Positions 39,023-47,598 of a DNA stretch of 64,000 bases are shown here, piece by piece. Numbering within the stretch: the first letter of the stretch is position 1; the number at the start of each line of letters is the position of its first letter. The notes under the pieces are model-generated. The model worked only from the letters and a program-made list of their open reading frames with translations. It had not been told where the DNA came from and searched no databases. The position numbers were made by a program, and so were the translations under genes. The stretch is from Chloroflexota bacterium (GTDB lineage: Bacteria; Chloroflexota; UBA6077; JACCZL01), in contig JADLFM010000166.1 in assembly GCA_020845495.1 (NCBI GenBank), forward strand, positions 277,434 through 341,433, given 5' to 3'.

Positions 39023-39994
39023 GCGGCGGGGGTCCAGAGCGTCGCGGAGGCCGTCGCCGATGAAGTTGATCGAGAGCACGGCAAAGAAGATCATCAACCC
39101 GGGAAAGAGCGCCAGCGTCGGCTGGAGCGTCAGGAAGTTCTGCGCGTCGAAGAGCAGCCGGCCCCAGGTCGGGGTGTCTGGCGGGAAGCCCAACCCCAGG
39201 AACGAGAGCGTCGACTCGGCGATCATCGACGAGCCGACCGAGAGCGTGCCCGCCACGATGATCGGGCTGAGGGTATTGGGCAGGATGTGCTTCATGATTC
39301 GCCACGGGCCGGCCCCCAGGCAGCGCGCCGCTTCGACGTAGTCGCGCTCGCGCTGGGTGATGAAACCGGCCCGCACCAGCCGGGCAGTCGGCATCCAGTT
39401 CAGACCGCCGATCACGCCGACAATCATCAGGAAGACGCCGGTCTCGGGGCCGAAGGTCGCGACCAGGCCGTCGCGATACAGGTACACGATCAGCAGCAAG
39501 AGCGGGAGTTGCGGAACCGCCAGGAAGACCTCGATGATGCGGCTCAGTACCACGTCGATCCAGCCGCCCGCGAAGCCGGCGACTGCGCCGACGAGCGTCC
39601 CGATCACGCTGGCAACGAGCATCGCCGCCAGCCCGACCGCGATCGAGATCCGGCCCCCCCACAGGATGCGCGCCAGTACGTCCCGCCCCAGGTCGTCAGA
39701 CCCGAACGGGTGCTGTGCCGAAAATTGCCCGGACGCCGCGAAGTCGAGCGCGTTGATGTCCTGGGTCCAGACGAACGGCCCAATCACTGTGACGGCGATG
39801 AGTGAGAGGTAGACGATGGCGCCCGCCACGGCGAGTTTATGGTGCCGGAACCGCCGCCAGGTGTCGCTGAGGAGCGAGCGGTCGTAGCGGCGTGTCGGTC
39901 CCGAAACGGGAACCTCGGCAGCGACGGTGGAAGCCCCAGCGTCGCTGGAGGTCTGGACAGGAGCCTGCATCGAGGAAGTATCAGTCGTGCTCAT
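39014..39994 (-). CDS. Dipeptide/oligopeptide-type ABC transporter permease (DppC/OppC-like)
   Basis: 326 residues. A cytoplasmic N-terminus of about 45 residues carries the OppC-type basic segment before the first span (LLSDTWRRFRHHKLAVAG). HPFGSDDLGRDVLARILWGGR is the typical periplasmic segment after it. About six spans follow, with the ATPase-contact loop RDYVEAARCLGAGPWRIM near 215. Paired with the DppB-like gene immediately upstream (15 bp gap), it forms the membrane channel for the binding protein at 41202-42971. No ATPase genes follow. Substrate class (peptides, opines, sugars or other organics) is open. Confidence 0.9.
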   Translation of the reverse strand: MSTTDTSSMQAPVQTSSDAGASTVAAEVPVSGPTRRYDRSLLSDTWRRFRHHKLAVAGAIVYLSLIAVTVIGPFVWTQDINALDFAASGQFSAQHPFGSDDLGRDVLARILWGGRISIAVGLAAMLVASVIGTLVGAVAGFAGGWIDVVLSRIIEVFLAVPQLPLLLLIVYLYRDGLVATFGPETGVFLMIVGVIGGLNWMPTARLVRAGFITQRERDYVEAARCLGAGPWRIMKHILPNTLSPIIVAGTLSVGSSMIAESTLSFLGLGFPPDTPTWGRLLFDAQNFLTLQPTLALFPGLMIFFAVLSINFIGDGLRDALDPRRTL

Positions 39995-40009
39995 CGCGAC
40001 TCCATCCAG

Positions 40010-40954
40010 CTACCGGTATCGCACGCGCGGGTCGAGCACACCGTAGAGCAAATCGGCGATCAGTGTGAAGAATATGACCAGGACCGCGAAGACCATGATG
40101 ATCGCCATGATGACCGGCGTGTCGTTGGCCTGGATGGAGGTAATCAGGAGCGAGCCGATCCCGGGCACCCGGAAGATCTGCTCGGTGACCACTGCGCCAG
40201 TGAAGACGGTGGGGAGTTGGAGCGCGATCAGCGTCACCACTGGCACGAGCGCGTTTCGCAGTATGTGCCGGCCGATGACGGCGTGCTCGGCCAGACCCTT
40301 GGCGCGGGCCGTGCGGGCGTAGTCTTGCTGGAGATTGTCGAGCATCGAGGCCCGCACGTACCGATTGAGCGTCGCGGCCTGAAAGAGGGCGAGGACGGCG
40401 ATGGGCATGACCGCCTGCTTCGCCCATTCAACCGGGTCGGCCACCTGCTGGTTGTAGACCATCGGGAGCCAGCGTAACTTCACGCTGAAGATGATGATCA
40501 GCAGCACGCCTGTGAAGAAGGTGGGCAGGGAGAACCCGGCGAAGCTCAGCCCGGTGAAGACGTGATCGAACCAGGTGTACTGGCGAGTCGCGGTTGTGAC
40601 GCCGAGCGGGATCGCGACCAGGACGGCGACGAGGTAAGCAATGCCGATGACCCAGAGCGTCGTCGGGATCCGCTGCATGATGAGCGTGCTCGCGGGAATG
40701 CGGCTCGCGAACGAGAATCCCCAGTCGCCCTGGACGTAGGCCGCGAGCCACTTGACGTATCGCACGTAGACCGGTTGATCGAGCCCGAACTGCTTACGGA
40801 TACTCTCGCGGACCTCCATCGGGATGTCGGTGCTGGCCGCAAGATTCGAGAGTGGGTCGCTCGGCGCGAGCGCCAGAATCGTAAAGACGACCAGGCTGAT
40901 GAGCAGCAGGGTCGGGAGCGCGATCGCGATGCGTCGAATGGCGTAGGAGGTCAC
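40010..40954 (-). CDS. Dipeptide/oligopeptide-type ABC transporter permease (DppB/OppB-like)
   Basis: The GTG start gives 314 residues, the standard length. The N-terminal span RRIAIALPTLLLISLVVF and the PSDPLSNLA loop are typical of DppB proteins. The cytoplasmic EAA-type loop DYARTARAKGLAEHAVIGRH lies near 215-235. It comes 247 bp after the binding-protein gene with a strong hairpin between them, and 15 bp before the DppC-like gene. It is one half of the permease pore. Confidence 0.92.
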   Translation of the reverse strand: MTSYAIRRIAIALPTLLLISLVVFTILALAPSDPLSNLAASTDIPMEVRESIRKQFGLDQPVYVRYVKWLAAYVQGDWGFSFASRIPASTLIMQRIPTTLWVIGIAYLVAVLVAIPLGVTTATRQYTWFDHVFTGLSFAGFSLPTFFTGVLLIIIFSVKLRWLPMVYNQQVADPVEWAKQAVMPIAVLALFQAATLNRYVRASMLDNLQQDYARTARAKGLAEHAVIGRHILRNALVPVVTLIALQLPTVFTGAVVTEQIFRVPGIGSLLITSIQANDTPVIMAIIMVFAVLVIFFTLIADLLYGVLDPRVRYR

Positions 40955-41152
40955 GGCACACGCTCTTCCAAGAAGGATGCGGCCGGTCTCGCGTCAGATG
41001 GTGAGAGCGGCCGGGAGTACGTCCGCGCGGGATAGGCACACAGTCGTGGGAATGGAACGCCAGGGCAGGGCGTCGGAGTCGATCGCACGGGACTCCAGCG
41101 GGCCGATGGACAGTGGCGGGGGTGCTCCAGGATACCGCGAACGCGAAGGGGG

Positions 41153-41186
41153 CAGGAGCCGGCCGAAACGTTTCGGCCGGCTCCTG
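41153..41186 (-). terminator. Perfect 34-bp palindrome between binding-protein and permease genes
   Basis: CAGGAGCCGGCCGAAAC and its exact complement meet without a spacer, 15 bp after the stop of the binding-protein gene. As RNA it folds to a stem of up to 15 bp with a small loop. It lies inside the transporter gene row, so it may partly stop transcription or protect the binding-protein message, giving more binding protein than permease. Confidence 0.7.
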
Positions 41187-41201
41187 TAGTTTGCTCGTTG
41201 G

Positions 41202-42971
41202 TTACGCCTTCTTCCAGTCGCCGATGTTCCAGGTTTCGCTGTCGAAGGCGCGCAGATCGGGGCCGCTCAGCCCCTTGGCCTTCGCACTGGAGAACTTGCG
41301 GTCGATCAGCGGGATCGACGCGTAGTCGTTCACCACGTAGGCGTTGAGTTGCTGCCAATCCTGCGCGGCCTTCTCGGCGTTCAACTCGGTGAGCACCTGC
41401 GGCCAGAGCTTGTCGAAGTCGTCATTCTGCCAGTGCAGGAAATTGCGCCCTGAGTACTTGTTGTCCTTGGTGGCCCAGGTCCGGGGTTTGTCTGGACCGG
41501 TGTAGAACCGGTTCATGTAGCCGACCGGGAACGGCGAGTCGAAGGTCGACGTGAACATCTGGGTATCGGTCGAGAAGCGGGCAAAGATGTCCGGGTTCGA
41601 TGGGTCGCTGCCGAAGAAGACGCCCGCGTCGACGGCCTTCAGTTCGGTCTGGATGCCGATCTTCTGCCACCCATCTTTGATGATCGCCTGTTCCTTCTGA
41701 CGCAACGAGTTCTGCGAGGTCTGAAGGACGACTTTCATGCGCACGCCGCTGGGCGTGGTGCGGATGCCGTCGCCACCCCGCTTGTACCCGGCGTCGTCGA
41801 GCAGTTTGTTCGCCTTATCGATGCTGAACTCGTATTTCGTGTCCTTCGAGCGCAGGCTGGACGGCGTCGTCAGGACGTTCGGGGTGGCGTCGCCGGTCGG
41901 TCCGTAGAGTTGCTTGGCCATCGTGTCCTTATCGATCGCCAACGCCATCGCCTGGCGCACCACCTTGTCCGTCAGGAACGGATGCTTCGCGTCTGGATCA
42001 TTCTCAGACTTGGTCGGGTCGGAGAAGCCCATGTAGACCTGCTCGACGCCCGAGCCGGGCGCCGTCACCAGATCGCCCTTGCCGCCCTGCATGATGTCGT
42101 TCAGGACCGGCGCTTCGACCTGCAGGTTCCAGGCGTAGTCATACTCGCCCGTCTGGAACACGGATCGCGCCGCCGATACCGCGTCGCCGCCGCCCTTCAT
42201 CTCGATCCGGCCGAAGCCAAGTTTGCTGGCGTCGCGGAAGTTGGGATTCGCCTTGTAGACCACCAGGTCGCCTGGCGTGAAGTCGTCGACCATGAACGGG
42301 CCGGTGCCGAATACCTTGGTATTCAACGGCGCCTCGCGTGACTTGGCGCCGATGAAGTCCTTCATCGCGTGCTTCGGCAGGATCTGGCCATTCGTCCCGA
42401 CGAACGGGACGTACCAGCCGCCGGTTGGCTCCTTGAAGGTGATCTTGACAGTGCCCGGATCGACGGCCTCGACCGTGGCGATGTTGGCGTACGTGCCGGC
42501 GGTGACCGCCGCTGACGCCGGGTCGTTGATGAACTGGAAGGTGAAGGCGACGTCGTCGGCAGTGAAGGGCTGACCATCCGCCCACTTGACGCCCGGCTTC
42601 AACTTGTAGGTGACTTGCTTGCCGTCTGCGCTCAGTCCGCCGTTTTGCTGGCTCGGCACCTCGCTCGCGAGGACGGGCGCAAACTTGCCCTCATTGTCGA
42701 CCGTCAGCAGCGGCTCGGTGCAGCAGCGTGCCGCGATGGAGTCCTTGGTGCCCTGCGACAGATGCGGGTTCAAGATCGTGGGAGCCTGCCAGAGCAGCAT
42801 CTTCAGGGTACCGGTAGCAGCTTCGGTCTTTTGGGTGGGCGCAGGCGCCGATTGGCCGCACGCAGCGACCAGCGGGATCGCAGCCAGGCCCAGCCCAACA
42901 CGCAAAATCTGGCGGCGAGTCACACGCTGCCGGAGACGGATCGACTCCGACGCCGAATGATTTGACTCCAT
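41202..42971 (-). CDS. ABC transporter substrate-binding lipoprotein, family 5 (dipeptide/oligopeptide type)
   Basis: The ATG at 42971 has a GGAGGAAGAG site; a longer frame is unsupported. 589 residues. The N-terminus has twin Arg (RRQILRVGLG) before a hydrophobic stretch and a lipoprotein cleavage site LVAACGQ, so Tat-type export with lipid anchoring is possible. The SBP_bac_5 fold shows in LKPGVKWADGQPFTADDV (near 125) and RQAMALAIDKDTMAKQLYG (near 345). It captures an extracytoplasmic ligand for the DppB/DppC-like pair downstream on the same strand. The ligand is unknown. Confidence 0.92.
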   Translation of the reverse strand: MESNHSASESIRLRQRVTRRQILRVGLGLAAIPLVAACGQSAPAPTQKTEAATGTLKMLLWQAPTILNPHLSQGTKDSIAARCCTEPLLTVDNEGKFAPVLASEVPSQQNGGLSADGKQVTYKLKPGVKWADGQPFTADDVAFTFQFINDPASAAVTAGTYANIATVEAVDPGTVKITFKEPTGGWYVPFVGTNGQILPKHAMKDFIGAKSREAPLNTKVFGTGPFMVDDFTPGDLVVYKANPNFRDASKLGFGRIEMKGGGDAVSAARSVFQTGEYDYAWNLQVEAPVLNDIMQGGKGDLVTAPGSGVEQVYMGFSDPTKSENDPDAKHPFLTDKVVRQAMALAIDKDTMAKQLYGPTGDATPNVLTTPSSLRSKDTKYEFSIDKANKLLDDAGYKRGGDGIRTTPSGVRMKVVLQTSQNSLRQKEQAIIKDGWQKIGIQTELKAVDAGVFFGSDPSNPDIFARFSTDTQMFTSTFDSPFPVGYMNRFYTGPDKPRTWATKDNKYSGRNFLHWQNDDFDKLWPQVLTELNAEKAAQDWQQLNAYVVNDYASIPLIDRKFSSAKAKGLSGPDLRAFDSETWNIGDWKKA

Positions 42972-43000
42972 CTCTTCCTCCTCGAAGAATTCCTCACGCC

Positions 43001-43029
43001 AGCCTAACATCGGGGTAGCGAGCACGCAA
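43001..43029 (-). promoter_or_regulatory. Promoter for the binding-protein gene at 41202-42971
   Basis: On the minus strand TTGCGT (43024-43029), a 17-bp spacer and TAGGCT (43001-43006) precede the ATG by about 30 bp. The same TAGGCT -10 box is used in the candidate promoter at 51993-51998. Confidence 0.4.
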
Positions 43030-43171
43030 GCACTCTTTTTACTGTTTCTTCTTCGAGTTAGGCACCCCTTTTCGGCGCCTGAGAGCGGCCATTTCCAGCG
43101 GCCTGTCGTGCCTCACAAATTCAGAGCGTACTTGCACACTTCCGGTGAGATGCATCCTGGGTCGTGTCCAT

Positions 43172-43515
43172 TCAGGCGTGGCCGGGTAGTGCAAGCAGGG
43201 GTGGGAGGCCGGCGATGGTGAGGAGGGCGTCGAAGCGGCTCCGCTGCTGCTTGCGGGCGGTGGCGAGGATGGCGATCCGGAGGGCGGAGGCGGCGTCCCA
43301 GGCGGAGCAGTAGCCTCCGATCACCTTGCGGCGGGATCACCTGACAGTGGATGACCGAGGGGCGTAGGTCGCGCTCAGAGCTGTTGTTGGTCGGCTCGAC
43401 GTCATCGCGCTCCAGGAACGGGTAGCGTCGGTCCGCCCGACCACCCGCGCACCGGTCTCACCGAAATTGATGACCGCGCGGCAGCGCACCTGCTCGCGGA
43501 TCAGCGTGCATCGCG
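43172..43515 (-). pseudogene. IS66-family transposase remnant (internally deleted, frameshifted)
   Basis: Reading the minus strand, three IS66 blocks are recognisable in different frames. About 43512-43440 encodes IREQVRCRAVINFGETGARV, matching the catalytic DETG block but with the Asp changed to Gly (GETG). About 43430-43330 encodes FLERDDVEPTNNSSERDLRP, the PTNN..ER catalytic-Glu block. About 43330-43175 encodes RKVIGGYCSAWDAASALRIA and ends ALPGHA-stop. The region between the first two blocks, about 180 residues in intact IS66 TnpC, is missing and a frameshift separates the last two. No terminal inverted repeats are found. The remaining intergenic DNA up to 43747 holds only a tandem repeat. 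Confidence 0.8.
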
Positions 43516-43642
43516 TTGACAGCCGGCGCTCACCGGCCTATCCTTCCCCGTCAACTCGCCGCCCGATAGTCGGGCAGACACGGAGACTGGCGGCCAGGGG
43601 AGGCCGCTCGGGGCACAGCGATGTGCGCCGCTCGGCTCGCGA

Positions 43643-43670
43643 TGCTGGCAGGCTGGTGCTGGCAGGCTGG
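43643..43670. repeat. 14-bp tandem repeat, two exact copies
   Basis: TGCTGGCAGGCTGG at 43643-43656 and 43657-43670, about 80 bp before the second binding-protein gene. Confidence 0.85.
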
Positions 43671-43747
43671 CGGACATCGTTGAGGTGGTGTTCAGGCTGT
43701 ACCTCCGTCGTACTCGGTGAGGAGTGTCGTCCCTGGGGAGGTGGATC

Positions 43748-45577
43748 GTGAACCGTCGACAGGTGCTGAAGGCGTTAGGGCTTGGCGTCGTGGCGATCGC
43801 CAGCGTTCCGCTCCTCGAAGCCTGCTCGCAGCCGGCGCCGGCCAGTCAGAAGCCGGCTGACGCGAGCAAGCCGGCGGCCACGACGGCCGGGCAAGCTGCA
43901 AGCAAGCCGGCCGAGTCGAAGCCGGCCCAGGCCGCCGCACCGACCGCCGCGGCCAGTAAGCCGGCGACGCAGGCGGCAGCCGGCGCCCCGAAGCGTGGCG
44001 GTGAAATCACCGTGGTCGTCCAAAACGACTGGGTGACCTTCGATCCGCCCTTCAACACCGCCGAGCCGGGCGGCAGCAACATGATCTTCGGCAGTTGGAT
44101 GAACTGGGAGGCCGACGCCAGCGGCAAGTGGGGACCCACGCCGGACCTCGTGGCCGAGTGGGACGCCAGGCCGGACGCGCTTACGTTGAAGCTTCAGAAG
44201 GGCGTCACGTTCCACGACGGCAGCGCCTGGGACGCCAAGGCGGCCAAGTGGAACCTGGATCGTCTGATCTTCCACCCGGCGTCTGGCGTGCGCTCGAACC
44301 TGCGCGGCGTCGACATGTCGAAAGAAGATCAGGCCGAGATCGACAAGATGAAGGCCAATCAGGCTGGACCGTTCACGTTCAGTTCGAAGGCAGTCGAAGT
44401 CGTCGACGACTCGACCGTCCGTGTCCGCTTCTCGGCGCCGAACGCCTCGATTGTCAGCGTCCTCACCACACCGGGCGCGGCCCCGATCGGCGCCGCCGCC
44501 TACAACGCCGTCGGCAAGGATGCCTTTGGCCGTAAGCCAGTCGGCAGCGGGCCGTATCGCTTCGTGGAGTGGCAGTCCGGCAGCCATGTAGTTCTGGAGA
44601 AGAATCCGGACTACTGGCGCAAGACTGCCGATGGTCAGCCGCTGCCGTATCTCGACAAGCTGACCTACCGGCTCATTATTGACGATTCGGTGCGGCTGCT
44701 GGAGCTTCGGAGCGGCAACGCCCATTTCACCGAACTGGTCCAGGGCAAGGACGTCGCCGGCATCAAGGCCGACCCCAACCTGACGATCGTCGAGTCCCAG
44801 GCGTCCGGCAACAACTACCGCGTCATCTTCGACGCCACAAACCCCGAGAGCCCCTTCCGCAACGTCAAACTCCGCCAGGCCATGCTCTACTGCCTTGACC
44901 GTGAGGCGATGGCGAAGACGCTCGGGTTTGCGTCAGGTGTAGCCCGCAAGTACCTGCTACCCAAGGGATCATCCGGCTACGACGAATCCGAGAAAACCCC
45001 CTACTACGCGTTCGACAAGGCGAAGGCGGCCGCCCTGCTCAAGGATGCTGTCGCCGAGGATAAGAGCCTCGGCGGGTCAGATGGCAAGGTGGCCTTTACA
45101 TTCACGGTCATCGACCGAGCCGTCGACAAGGCTCAGTCCGAGATGATCAAGCAGATGGCCGATGCGGTTGGCTTCAACACCACCCTCGAGACGCTCGAGC
45201 GCGCGGCCTGGACTGCCAAGCTGGTCAAGCGGCCCGGCCAGCCGGGCGGCAAGTTCGAGATGGGCTCGATGCGCAACCCCGTCACCGCCGACGACCCAGA
45301 CTCCCAGTTCCGGACCTTCTACCACTCGCTCGGCTCCTACAACGTCGCCCACGTCGACGACAAGGAATGGGACCGGATGATCGACGAGGCCGGCGCCAGC
45401 TTCGACGACACGAAGCGCAAGCAGATGTACATCGACCTCGAGAAGCGCGCCTTCGACCAGGCCTGGTACAGCACCCTCTGGCAGCAGAACTGGAACTGGG
45501 TCTTCAACAAGAAGCTCACCAATTTCCAGGAACCCGTCACCAACCGCTGGGATTTCACCGAGACCTGGATGGCGTAA
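43748..45577 (+). CDS. ABC transporter substrate-binding lipoprotein, family 5
   Basis: The GTG at 43748 follows GGAGG at 43737-43741 and gives 609 residues. NRRQVLKALGLGV is a twin-Arg-like start, and the lipobox is LLEACSQ (Cys near 29). Then come about 50 residues of Ala/Ser/Lys/Pro repeats (SKPA, QKPAD), a flexible tether. The mature fold is SBP_bac_5: LQKGVTFHDGSAWDAKAAKWNLDR near 155 and RQAMLYCLDREAMAKTLGF near 380. It is the first gene of the row binding protein, DppB, DppC, two amidohydrolases, Rieske and Nramp. It is a distant paralogue of the protein at 41202-42971, in the opposite orientation. Confidence 0.93.
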   Translation: MNRRQVLKALGLGVVAIASVPLLEACSQPAPASQKPADASKPAATTAGQAASKPAESKPAQAAAPTAAASKPATQAAAGAPKRGGEITVVVQNDWVTFDPPFNTAEPGGSNMIFGSWMNWEADASGKWGPTPDLVAEWDARPDALTLKLQKGVTFHDGSAWDAKAAKWNLDRLIFHPASGVRSNLRGVDMSKEDQAEIDKMKANQAGPFTFSSKAVEVVDDSTVRVRFSAPNASIVSVLTTPGAAPIGAAAYNAVGKDAFGRKPVGSGPYRFVEWQSGSHVVLEKNPDYWRKTADGQPLPYLDKLTYRLIIDDSVRLLELRSGNAHFTELVQGKDVAGIKADPNLTIVESQASGNNYRVIFDATNPESPFRNVKLRQAMLYCLDREAMAKTLGFASGVARKYLLPKGSSGYDESEKTPYYAFDKAKAAALLKDAVAEDKSLGGSDGKVAFTFTVIDRAVDKAQSEMIKQMADAVGFNTTLETLERAAWTAKLVKRPGQPGGKFEMGSMRNPVTADDPDSQFRTFYHSLGSYNVAHVDDKEWDRMIDEAGASFDDTKRKQMYIDLEKRAFDQAWYSTLWQQNWNWVFNKKLTNFQEPVTNRWDFTETWMA

Positions 45578-45601
45578 GGCCCGCGAGAGGACGAAGCGCC
45601 C

Positions 45602-46552
45602 ATGGCGAGCTACATCATTCAACGCGTCCTCCAGATGATCCCGGTGATGGCGCTCGCGACCATCATCTCGTTCTCGATCATCTTCCTGCTGCCCGGCGAT
45701 CCGGCCCTGCTGATCCTCGGCGATCAGCTTGCCAGCGACCGTACCCTCTACGAGGCCAAGCGCGCCGAGCTTGGCCTTGACCGGCCACTGCCGATCCAAT
45801 ACCTCGATTGGCTCGGGAAAACGGTTCGTGGCGATCTCGGCATCTCCACCCGCGATCGACAGCCCGTCTCCCAGGGCATCAAGGAGCGGCTACCGGTCAC
45901 GCTTCAACTGGCTGGCCTGTCGATGCTCCTGGCGTTGGCGATCTCCTTACCGGCCGGGATCATCTCGGCGCTCAAACCCAATTCGAAGTGGGACATCGTC
46001 TCCAGTCTGGTCGCGTTTGGGGGCATCGCGATTCCTCACTTCTGGCTCGGCATCCTGTTGATCTACTTCCTGGCGGTAGAGCTTCGCTGGCTACCGCCAT
46101 CCGGCTACGTGGCCTTCACCGACGACCCGGTCCAGAACCTGACTCGGATGCTGATGCCGGCGGTGACCCTGGGGCTGGGGCTCTCGGCGGTACTGATGCG
46201 GCAGACCCGCTCGTCGTTGCTGGAAGTGCTCAATCAGGATTACATGACCACGGCCCGCGCGAAGGGGCTGGGCCAGACGGCGGTGGTGCTGCGCCACGCC
46301 CTCAAGAACGGGCTGATTCCGGTCGTCACGGTGCTGGGCCTCCAACTCGGTCTGCTGTTCGGCGGCGCCATCATTACCGAGAGCATCTTCTCGATCCCCG
46401 GCATCGGCCGCTGGGCCGTCGACTCGATCACGACCCGTGACTTCCCGGTGGTGCAGGCGGTCAGCCTGGTAATGGCGGTGGGCGTGCTACTCTCGAACCT
46501 TGTGGCGGACATCGCGTACGCCTACATCGACCCACGTATCCACTACCGCTAG
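45602..46552 (+). CDS. Dipeptide/oligopeptide-type ABC permease (DppB/OppB-like)
   Basis: 316 residues, 24 bp after the binding-protein gene. IIQRVLQMIPVMALATIIS is the first span, LPGDPALLILGDQLASD the typical loop, and DYMTTARAKGLGQTAVVLRH (near 215-235) the ATPase-contact loop. IFSIPGIGRWAVDSI closes the channel signature. It works with the next gene as the pore for the same unknown ligand. Confidence 0.93.
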   Translation: MASYIIQRVLQMIPVMALATIISFSIIFLLPGDPALLILGDQLASDRTLYEAKRAELGLDRPLPIQYLDWLGKTVRGDLGISTRDRQPVSQGIKERLPVTLQLAGLSMLLALAISLPAGIISALKPNSKWDIVSSLVAFGGIAIPHFWLGILLIYFLAVELRWLPPSGYVAFTDDPVQNLTRMLMPAVTLGLGLSAVLMRQTRSSLLEVLNQDYMTTARAKGLGQTAVVLRHALKNGLIPVVTVLGLQLGLLFGGAIITESIFSIPGIGRWAVDSITTRDFPVVQAVSLVMAVGVLLSNLVADIAYAYIDPRIHYR

Positions 46553-46570
46553 GCTGGGCGGAGGGAGTTC

Positions 46571-47476
46571 ATGGCCACCACCACTCTCCGCCAGTCAGGA
46601 TCGGTTGCCGACCGTCCGCCGCGCCGTGCTTCGCTCGACATCGCGCGGCGGGTGCTCCGAGTGCGGTTGGCGCCGCTCGCGCTTGGGATTCTTGGAGCGT
46701 TCCTCCTTGTCGCGATCTTCGCCAACGCCATCCAGCGCTACGACCCGATCACCGATCAATCGTACTCTGAGGCGAACGAGGGGCCGTCGACGGCGCACTG
46801 GCTCGGGACTGACTACCTCGGCCGGGACATGTGGAGCCGGCTCGTCCACGGCTCCCGGATCTCGCTCTTCGTGGGGTTCATCTCGGTGGGCGTCGGGCTG
46901 ATCTTCGGGGTCACGATTGGGGTGACGGCCGGCTTTATGGGCGGCAAGACCGACTCCGTCTTGATGCGAATCACCGAGGCAATCTGGACGTTTCCAGCCC
47001 TGATGCTGGCATTGGCGATCACGTCGGTCCTCGGGCGCGGGCTCGTGCCGTCGATGATCGCCATCGGAATTGTCGGCATCCCATACTTCGCCCGGCTGGC
47101 GCGGGCGTCCACGTTGACTGCGCGCGAGCTCGACTACGTCCTCGCCGCCCGCGCACTCGGTTCGAGCACGCCTCGGATACTCGCCCACCACATCCTGCCA
47201 AACATCGCGGCACCGCTGATCGTGCAGGCCAGCCTCGGGCTCGGCACGGCCATCATCACCGAGGCGTCGCTCTCGTTCCTGGGCGTCGGGGTGCAGGCGC
47301 CGACGCCATCCTGGGGGCTCGAGCTGCGAACCGGCTATCAGTACATGGAGTTGAACCCGGCCGTCGCGATCTTCCCCGGCCTGGCGATCTTTCTGACGGT
47401 CCTCGCGTTCAACTTTTTCGGCGACGCCCTCCGCTCGGCACTCGATCCACGCCTCGCCCGTCGTGGGGGCGAGTGA
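46571..47476 (+). CDS. Dipeptide/oligopeptide-type ABC permease (DppC/OppC-like)
   Basis: 301 residues; GGAGGGAG precedes the ATG and the gap to DppB is 18 bp. STAHWLGTDYLGRDMWSRLVHGSR is the extracytoplasmic motif, and LDYVLAARALGSSTPRILAHH (near 200) is the ATPase-contact loop. ASLSFLGVGVQAPTPSWG is the conserved C-terminal segment. No ATPase genes lie in this row, so the ATP-binding subunits must come from elsewhere. Confidence 0.92.
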   Translation: MATTTLRQSGSVADRPPRRASLDIARRVLRVRLAPLALGILGAFLLVAIFANAIQRYDPITDQSYSEANEGPSTAHWLGTDYLGRDMWSRLVHGSRISLFVGFISVGVGLIFGVTIGVTAGFMGGKTDSVLMRITEAIWTFPALMLALAITSVLGRGLVPSMIAIGIVGIPYFARLARASTLTARELDYVLAARALGSSTPRILAHHILPNIAAPLIVQASLGLGTAIITEASLSFLGVGVQAPTPSWGLELRTGYQYMELNPAVAIFPGLAIFLTVLAFNFFGDALRSALDPRLARRGGE

Positions 47477-47598
47477 GTGATACCCTGCCCGACCGAGCCG
47501 CCAGCGCACTGGCGCCTGGCGGCCTCGGCCCTTCGCTGGCCCAGCCTGCGCCGTCCCTTCTGTTCGGGCCGCGATAACGTCAGTCACCGAGGAGCCTG

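Noticed and set aside
43113..43340. Short minus-strand frame as an independent gene
   Set aside because: It is one out-of-frame reading of the IS66 transposase remnant.
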